A DNA stretch of 34,503 bases, from positions 1 through 34,503 of the forward strand of contig NZ_JAQBOI010000253.1 in NCBI RefSeq assembly GCF_028288105.1. The letters are read 5' to 3'. The stretch is from Mucilaginibacter sp. GTDB lineage: Bacteria; Bacteroidota; Bacteroidia; Sphingobacteriales; Sphingobacteriaceae. Positions within the stretch are counted from its first letter, which is position 1. Every line of letters begins with the position of its first letter. Of the stretch, positions 29,910-34,503 are shown piece after piece. Both the position numbers and the translations under genes were made by a program. The notes below the pieces were generated by a model. The model was not told the origin of the DNA. It was given only the letters and a program-made list of their open reading frames with translations, and searched no databases.

Positions 29910-30824
29910 ATGCACAGTCACGACCACTCCCATCATCACCACGATCATGCACCAAAGATCGACCACCTGAACAGCGCTTTTATATGGGGCATTGTATTAA
30001 ACTCCGCTTTTGTTATTATTGAAGTGATAGCAGGGTTGATAAGTGGCTCTTTATCATTAATAACCGATGCCGGGCATAACCTGAGCGATGTTGCTTCTTT
30101 AGCGCTGGCATTGTTGGCCTTCAAACTGGCCAAGGCCAAATCAAATAAAGATTATACTTACGGCTATAAACGTTCAACCATTATCGTGTCGTTTTTTAAC
30201 GCTATGATATTAATTGTAGCGGTTGGCTTTATTGTTTACGAGGCAATAATGCGCTTTATGCACCCCGAACCAATTGCCGGTAGTACGGTTGCCTGGGTGG
30301 CTTTTGCTGGTATAGCTGTAAATGGCTTTACCGCATGGCTTTTTGTTAAAGATAAAGACACCGACCTTAACGTAAAAGGGGCCTACTTACACATGGCGGT
30401 TGATGCCATTGTATCGCTGGGCGTGGTAATATCCGGAATCATCATTTACTTTACGCACTATGTTTGGATAGATAGCGTGGTAAGTATCATCATAGGTATA
30501 GTGATATTAACCGGCACCTGGAACCTGCTTAAAGATAGCCTGCGACTGGAGATGGACGGCGTTCCAAAAGAGATGGACCTTAAAAAGATAAAAGCCGAAC
30601 TAATGAAAGCCGATGGTGTGGTAGATATTCACCACATGCACGTTTGGGCCCTAAGCACTACCGAGAATGCCCTTACCGCCCACCTTGTTGTTAAGCCCGA
30701 AAACATAGCCCAGTTTGATGATATTAAACACGATCTGCGGCATAGGCTGGAACATTTGTCCATCAGCCACAGCACTTTTGAGCCGGAGTTTAGCAATGAA
30801 AAATGTGAGCAGCCTGATTGTTAA
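29910..30824 (+). CDS. Cation diffusion facilitator family transporter (CzcD/ZitB-like)
   Basis: His-rich N-terminus MHSHDHSHHHHDHAPK; SLSLITDAGHNLSDVASLALALLAF; DIHHMHVWALSTTENALTAHLVV. Confidence 0.95.
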   Translation: MHSHDHSHHHHDHAPKIDHLNSAFIWGIVLNSAFVIIEVIAGLISGSLSLITDAGHNLSDVASLALALLAFKLAKAKSNKDYTYGYKRSTIIVSFFNAMILIVAVGFIVYEAIMRFMHPEPIAGSTVAWVAFAGIAVNGFTAWLFVKDKDTDLNVKGAYLHMAVDAIVSLGVVISGIIIYFTHYVWIDSVVSIIIGIVILTGTWNLLKDSLRLEMDGVPKEMDLKKIKAELMKADGVVDIHHMHVWALSTTENALTAHLVVKPENIAQFDDIKHDLRHRLEHLSISHSTFEPEFSNEKCEQPDC

Positions 30825-30828
30825 TACG

Positions 30829-31113
30829 ATGAACAAGAAAAAAATAATAAGCCTCATTTTCATTTTAACATGCGTGCAATTAATCGCATACATTGTTTGG
30901 CCATCTTATATTCTATCCACTAAAAATTTAGAATTGGGGGCAGTAATCATTTGGGCTGTTTTTGGTATAGCAATCGTACTTACTTTGCTTTTTTTGGGTT
31001 TCTTAGCTTGGTATTCAAGACGTGAGGTCGATAAGCAAAATCTTACCCTTGTTATTTGTTTAAGTTTAATTCCAGTATTTTTCGTACTATCAAATTTAAA
31101 TTTGATCAGTTAA
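30829..31113 (+). CDS. Small predicted membrane protein (94 aa), unknown function
   Basis: MNKKKIISLIFILTCVQLIAYIVW... three hydrophobic segments. ATG lies 4 bp after the CDF stop; the ORF-track start at 30715 lies inside the CDF gene. Confidence 0.65.
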   Translation: MNKKKIISLIFILTCVQLIAYIVWPSYILSTKNLELGAVIIWAVFGIAIVLTLLFLGFLAWYSRREVDKQNLTLVICLSLIPVFFVLSNLNLIS

Positions 31114-31130
31114 ATTAAATCCATTCGCCC

Positions 31131-31553
31131 ATGAGCACAACAAACAGACGTAAATTTATAGCAACCGCTGCAACTGTTGCCGCAGGCACTATGGTTGCAT
31201 CAGCAATGCCATCAATCGTAAAAACTACTACTATGATAAATAGATATCCAATTGTACACCATGCGCTTTTCTGGTTAAAAAACCCTGATTCGAAAGAAGA
31301 CCGCGATAAACTGGTAGCCGGCGTAAAATCGCTTGGTAAAATAGAGACCGTAAAAGAACTGCACGTTGGCATAGTAGCCAGCACCGAAAAACGCGATGTA
31401 GTTGATAATAGCTGGGGAGTATCCGAAGTAATGTTCTTCGCGGATCTTGCCGGGCAAGCCGCCTATCAAACCCATCCTATCCACCAGGAGTTCATCAAAA
31501 ACCATAGCCACCTTTGGGAAAAGGTTATAGTTTATGATGCGGTGGATGCTTGA
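31131..31553 (+). CDS. Dabb (stress-responsive A/B barrel) family protein with Tat-like signal
   Basis: [49 protein letters not shown]...[22 protein letters not shown]. Confidence 0.9.
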   Translation: MSTTNRRKFIATAATVAAGTMVASAMPSIVKTTTMINRYPIVHHALFWLKNPDSKEDRDKLVAGVKSLGKIETVKELHVGIVASTEKRDVVDNSWGVSEVMFFADLAGQAAYQTHPIHQEFIKNHSHLWEKVIVYDAVDA

Positions 31554-31563
31554 TTAAGTTATT

Positions 31564-31646
31564 CGTCATCCTGAACTTGTTTCAGGATCCCACAGTACAG
31601 GTTGACTACTTAGCGAGAGAGATGCCGAAACAAGTTCGGCATGACG
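31564..31646. repeat. Mirrored palindromic repeat (CGTCATCCTGAACTTGTTTCAGGATC type)
   Basis: Arm 1 31564-31589 CGTCATCCTGAACTTGTTTCAGGATC. Arm 2 31621-31646 GATGCCGAAACAAGTTCGGCATGACG. Each arm contains a perfect 8-bp hairpin with a 5-nt loop. Confidence 0.95.
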
Positions 31647-31682
31647 GCCATTTTTGTAGTCTGACAAATCTTCAAAACAAAC

Positions 31683-31714
31683 AAAGCCCCGATAGATAAC
31701 CTACCGGGGCTTTT
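31683..31714. terminator. Bidirectional intrinsic terminator
   Basis: AAAGCCCCG ... CCGGGGCTTTT between convergent genes. Confidence 0.85.
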
Positions 31715-31733
31715 ATATTATCAGTAAAATTGC

Positions 31734-32231
31734 TTACGCTTTTTTAGCAGGGGCCTTTTTAGCTTTGGCTTTTGGGGCTTCAGCAGCAGGGGCTTCTTCT
31801 TTTACAGGTTCGGCAGCAGGGGCTTCTTCAGCAACAGGGGCCGCTGGGGCTTCTTCGCTAAACAAAGGCATATCCTTCAGGATATGAAACCAGCTGATTA
31901 TCTTTTTGATATCTGATGAATAAACCTTCTCCTCGTCGTGGTCGGCAGCAACAATGTAAAAAAACTCGCGGAGCTTTTTACCATCATCCTTAACAGCCGG
32001 TACGTTTGCAGCATCTTTCATGCGGCCAAATACATCGGTTAGTTTAATATCATCCTCAAGCCCGAAAATGGTTATCTCGTTCAAGGCCGCCAGTTTTGCG
32101 GTAGATAAATTTGCTATCAGCTTAGTTTTTTGCGCATCAAGGCTTTCTAAAACATAACCTGTTTTGTTTTGCGCAAGCGCTCTCCACAAACCCGGTTTGC
32201 CCGATACCGCAACAATTCCCTGTAAATTCAT
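31734..32231 (-). CDS. DUF5606 domain protein with Ala/Pro/Glu/Lys-rich C-terminal tail
   Basis: MNLQGIVAVSGKPGLWRALAQNKTGYVLESLDAQKTKLIANLSTAKLAALNEITIF; tail EEAPAAEPVKEEAPAAEAPKAKAKKAPAKKA. Confidence 0.85.
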   Translation of the reverse strand: MNLQGIVAVSGKPGLWRALAQNKTGYVLESLDAQKTKLIANLSTAKLAALNEITIFGLEDDIKLTDVFGRMKDAANVPAVKDDGKKLREFFYIVAADHDEEKVYSSDIKKIISWFHILKDMPLFSEEAPAAPVAEEAPAAEPVKEEAPAAEAPKAKAKKAPAKKA

Positions 32232-32234
32232 ATA

Positions 32235-32672
32235 TTATTCTTCTATTACTTCAATACTTAAAATCTTATCGCCCTGGCGTATCTCGTCAACAACGTCAAC
32301 ATTTTCAACAACCTTACCAAATACGGTATGGTTACGGTCTAAATGAGCGGTATTATCGCGGCTATGGCAGATAAAAAATTGTGAGCTACCTGTGTTACGG
32401 CCAGCATGCGCCATTGAAAGCACACCACGATCGTGGTATTGGTTTTCGCCTGTTAGTTCACAGTCAATACGTGTACCAGAACCACCTGCACCTGTACCTG
32501 TTGGGTCACCACCTTGTACCACAAAATTAGGGATAACACGGTGAAAAGTTACGTTATTGTAAAAACCTGTTTTAGCCAAGTTTAAAAAGTTAGCTACAGT
32601 ATTAGGCGCATCTTTATCGTAAAATTGAACGGTCATGTCACCTTTTTCGGTTTTAATAATTGCTTTGCTCAT
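32235..32672 (-). CDS. Peptidyl-prolyl cis-trans isomerase, cyclophilin type
   Basis: VTFHRVIPNFVVQGGDPTGTGAGGSGTRIDCE; GVLSMAHAGRNTGSSQFFIC; HTVFGKV. Confidence 0.97.
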   Translation of the reverse strand: MSKAIIKTEKGDMTVQFYDKDAPNTVANFLNLAKTGFYNNVTFHRVIPNFVVQGGDPTGTGAGGSGTRIDCELTGENQYHDRGVLSMAHAGRNTGSSQFFICHSRDNTAHLDRNHTVFGKVVENVDVVDEIRQGDKILSIEVIEE

Positions 32673-32818
32673 TGTTTTATTTTTTAAACAGGTGGCAAAG
32701 GTAATAAATTGAGGTGAAAAGGGAAAGTGGTGATTAGAGATTGGTGGTTAGCGGTTTGTCACATTTATAATATACAAAGTGTGTATGATCCAACGTTTAT
32801 CATTCTTTTCAAACTTTA

Positions 32819-32901
32819 GGGCGTTGCCTGCGGCCGGGCTGTACGCTCATACTGCGCAGGCCTTAACCACATTGCCGGTATCCGCTGCCATCCCTAACGC
32901 G
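32819..32901. repeat. GC-rich repeat-like intergenic island
   Basis: AGGGCGTTGCCTGCGGCCGGGC...CTGCGCAGGCC...CCGCTGCCATCCCTAACGCGG. Internal inverted repeat GCCTGCG (32826-32832) / CGCAGGC (32855-32861) and partly inverted ends. Confidence 0.55.
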
Positions 32902-32953
32902 GATTTATTAGATAGCTATTTACTACGGTATAATACCATTTCCAATTAATCGT

Positions 32954-32961
32954 TACATTTG
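32954..32961 (+). promoter_or_regulatory. Bacteroidetes-type -7 element (TAnnTTTG)
   Basis: TACATTTG located 11 bp before the ATG at 32972; no strong -33 partner seen. Confidence 0.4.
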
Positions 32962-32971
32962 GTAGCATCCA

Positions 32972-34234
32972 ATGAATATTTTAAAACGACACCTTTTAGT
33001 TTTCACCTTTCTGCTTCTACCCCTCGCTATGCGGGCGGCCTCTATCCTTATCCCCATGGATGATGAGCAGAAAGATCATCTAAAATCGTACGGCATTGCT
33101 TTCTGGACGTTGAAGAACGGCGAAACGGTAGATTGGCTGCTCAACTACCGCGGCGGCAGCTTTATGATGAAGTATGATAAAAAACTGGAAGACGAGTGCA
33201 AGATCCGTGGTGTTAGCTACCAGGTTTTACCCGATGCCAAGGTAAACGAAATAATTAACGAGGTTAGCGACCCGTCTGTTAACATGGATATTGTTAAGCT
33301 GGAGAAAGCACCCAAAATGGCGGTGTATTCGCCCAAAAATAAACTACCCTGGGATGATGCCGTTACCCTTGTTTTAAAATATGCTGAGATCCCTTATGAT
33401 GTTATTTACGATGAGGAAGTGATACGCGGCGATCTGCCAAAATACGACTGGCTACACATGCACCATGAGGATTTTACGGGGCAGTTCAGCAAATTTTACG
33501 TTTATCGTTATGCGCAATGGTATAACGATGATGTAAAAGGTCAGCAAGCTATGGCGACTAAACTGGGCTTTAAAAAAGTTTCGCAAATGAAACTGGCAGT
33601 GGTACAGCACATTCGCGATTTTTGCGCCGGTGGTGGCTTCCTGTTTGCCATGTGCAGCGGTACCGATACCTTCGATATTGCCCTGGCAGCTTCCAAGACT
33701 GATATTGTAGAAAGCATGTTTGATGGCGACCCTGCCGACCCGGATGCGCAATCAAAACTTGATTTTACACAAACTTTCGCTTTTCAGAATTTCACGCTCG
33801 ATCAAAACCCAACGTCGCACCAGTTCAGCAATATCGATGTTACATCGATACGGCAGGTAGAACGCAGCCGCGATTTTTTCACCCTGTTTGATTTCTCGGC
33901 CAAATGGGATGTGGTGCCCAGTATGCTTACACAAGATCATGATAAGGTGATAAAAGGCTTTATGGGCCTTACAACCGCTTACAATAAAAGCAAACTTAAA
34001 CCTGGCGTTACCATAATGGGCGAAATGAAAACCGCCAACGAAGCCCGCTACATACACGGCGAATTTGGCAAAGGCCAATGGACTTTCTATGGCGGCCACG
34101 ACCCCGAAGATTATCAGCACGCCGTAGGCGACCCGCCAACTGATCTTAAGCTGCACCCAAATTCGGCAGGGTACCGGTTGATATTAAACAACGTACTGTT
34201 CCCGGCAGCTAAAAAGAAGAAACAGAAAACTTGA
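32972..34234 (+). CDS. Conserved secreted Bacteroidetes protein, commonly labelled 'asparagine synthetase B'
   Basis: Signal peptide MNILKRHLLVFTFLLLPLAMRAAS; ILIPMDDEQKDHLKSYGIAFW; WTFYGGHDPEDYQHAVGDPPTDLKLHPNSAGYRLILNNVLFPAAKKKKQKT. Confidence 0.8.
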   Translation: MNILKRHLLVFTFLLLPLAMRAASILIPMDDEQKDHLKSYGIAFWTLKNGETVDWLLNYRGGSFMMKYDKKLEDECKIRGVSYQVLPDAKVNEIINEVSDPSVNMDIVKLEKAPKMAVYSPKNKLPWDDAVTLVLKYAEIPYDVIYDEEVIRGDLPKYDWLHMHHEDFTGQFSKFYVYRYAQWYNDDVKGQQAMATKLGFKKVSQMKLAVVQHIRDFCAGGGFLFAMCSGTDTFDIALAASKTDIVESMFDGDPADPDAQSKLDFTQTFAFQNFTLDQNPTSHQFSNIDVTSIRQVERSRDFFTLFDFSAKWDVVPSMLTQDHDKVIKGFMGLTTAYNKSKLKPGVTIMGEMKTANEARYIHGEFGKGQWTFYGGHDPEDYQHAVGDPPTDLKLHPNSAGYRLILNNVLFPAAKKKKQKT

Positions 34235-34237
34235 TTT

Positions 34238-34320
34238 CAGTTTGCAGTTATGAGTGGGCAGTTTGCAGTGTTTAACTGCTAACTGAGAACCGCTTCTTGC
34301 AAACTGCTTACTGCCAACTT
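34238..34320. repeat. Mirrored CAGTTTGCAGT-type repeat between convergent genes
   Basis: CAGTTTGCAGTTATGAGTGGGCAGTTTGCAGTG ... ACTGCTAACTGAGAACCGCTTCTTGCAAACTGCTTACTGCCAACT. Related remnant at 26286-26316. Confidence 0.8.
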
Positions 34321-34503
34321 AATTATAGAACGTCCACGCTACACCAAACTTTAACATTTTATCCATTTGCGGGTAGCGGTTTACGGTGTAGAAACCATTG
34401 CTAAAAATACCCTGGTTTACATAATCATATTGGATAAAAAGGTTGGTACGCTGTAGGGTAGCTTTAAAAAATACTGTTGCTATAGGGTATGAAGTAAAGG
34501 TAA
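34319..34503 (-). CDS. C-terminal part of an outer-membrane barrel, probably a 'putative porin', truncated by window edge
   Basis: Manual translation of minus strand: YLYFIPYSNSIFKATLQRTNLFIQYDYVNQGIFSNGFYTVNRYPQMDKMLKFGVAWTFYN*, with an amphipathic C-terminal strand ending in an aromatic plus Asn. Confidence 0.65.
   Translation of the reverse strand, partial: TFTSYPIATVFFKATLQRTNLFIQYDYVNQGIFSNGFYTVNRYPQMDKMLKFGVAWTFYN

Noticed and set aside
29690-29911. 73-aa minus ORF MIIDVQICRYANVQINYIIGNE...
   Set aside because: Read-through of repeat copy 2 and antisense of rlmH.
30715-30828. Upstream part of the 132-aa ORF after the CDF gene
   Set aside because: Overlaps CDF coding sequence out of frame; the hydrophobic protein starts naturally at 30829.

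Overview
The window looks like core chromosome from a Bacteroidetes, most likely Sphingobacteriaceae (Mucilaginibacter/Pedobacter-like), judged from protein family content and Bacteroidetes-style TAnnTTTG promoter motifs. Contents in order: guaA (5'-truncated), a lipoprotein with a periplasmic-binding-like fold, an RsmB/NOP-type RNA methyltransferase, an FtsX-like ABC permease, MarC, an MFS transporter, an APC amino-acid permease, a DUF885 lipoprotein, DinB, an alpha/beta hydrolase, two orphan TonB-receptor-like barrels flanking KTSC, DUF1634 and leuS, a small secreted orphan, eno, DUF2490, an ABC-2 permease and its ATPase, a membrane-embedded MutS-like ATPase, rlmH, a CDF metal transporter with a small membrane protein, a Dabb protein, DUF5606, a cyclophilin, a conserved secreted protein often labelled 'asparagine synthetase B', and the C-terminus of a porin-like barrel. 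I found no CRISPR array, rRNA, tRNA, transposase or recognisable defence locus. The most interesting signal is a set of sequence-unrelated repeat elements that share a mirrored or nested-palindrome layout. Several exactly fill the gap between neighbouring stop codons, one pair of arms shows compensatory base-pair changes, one supplies a start codon, and one is inserted in frame inside leuS at the edge of the editing domain. Family assignments are from recall of motifs, and no database search was run.
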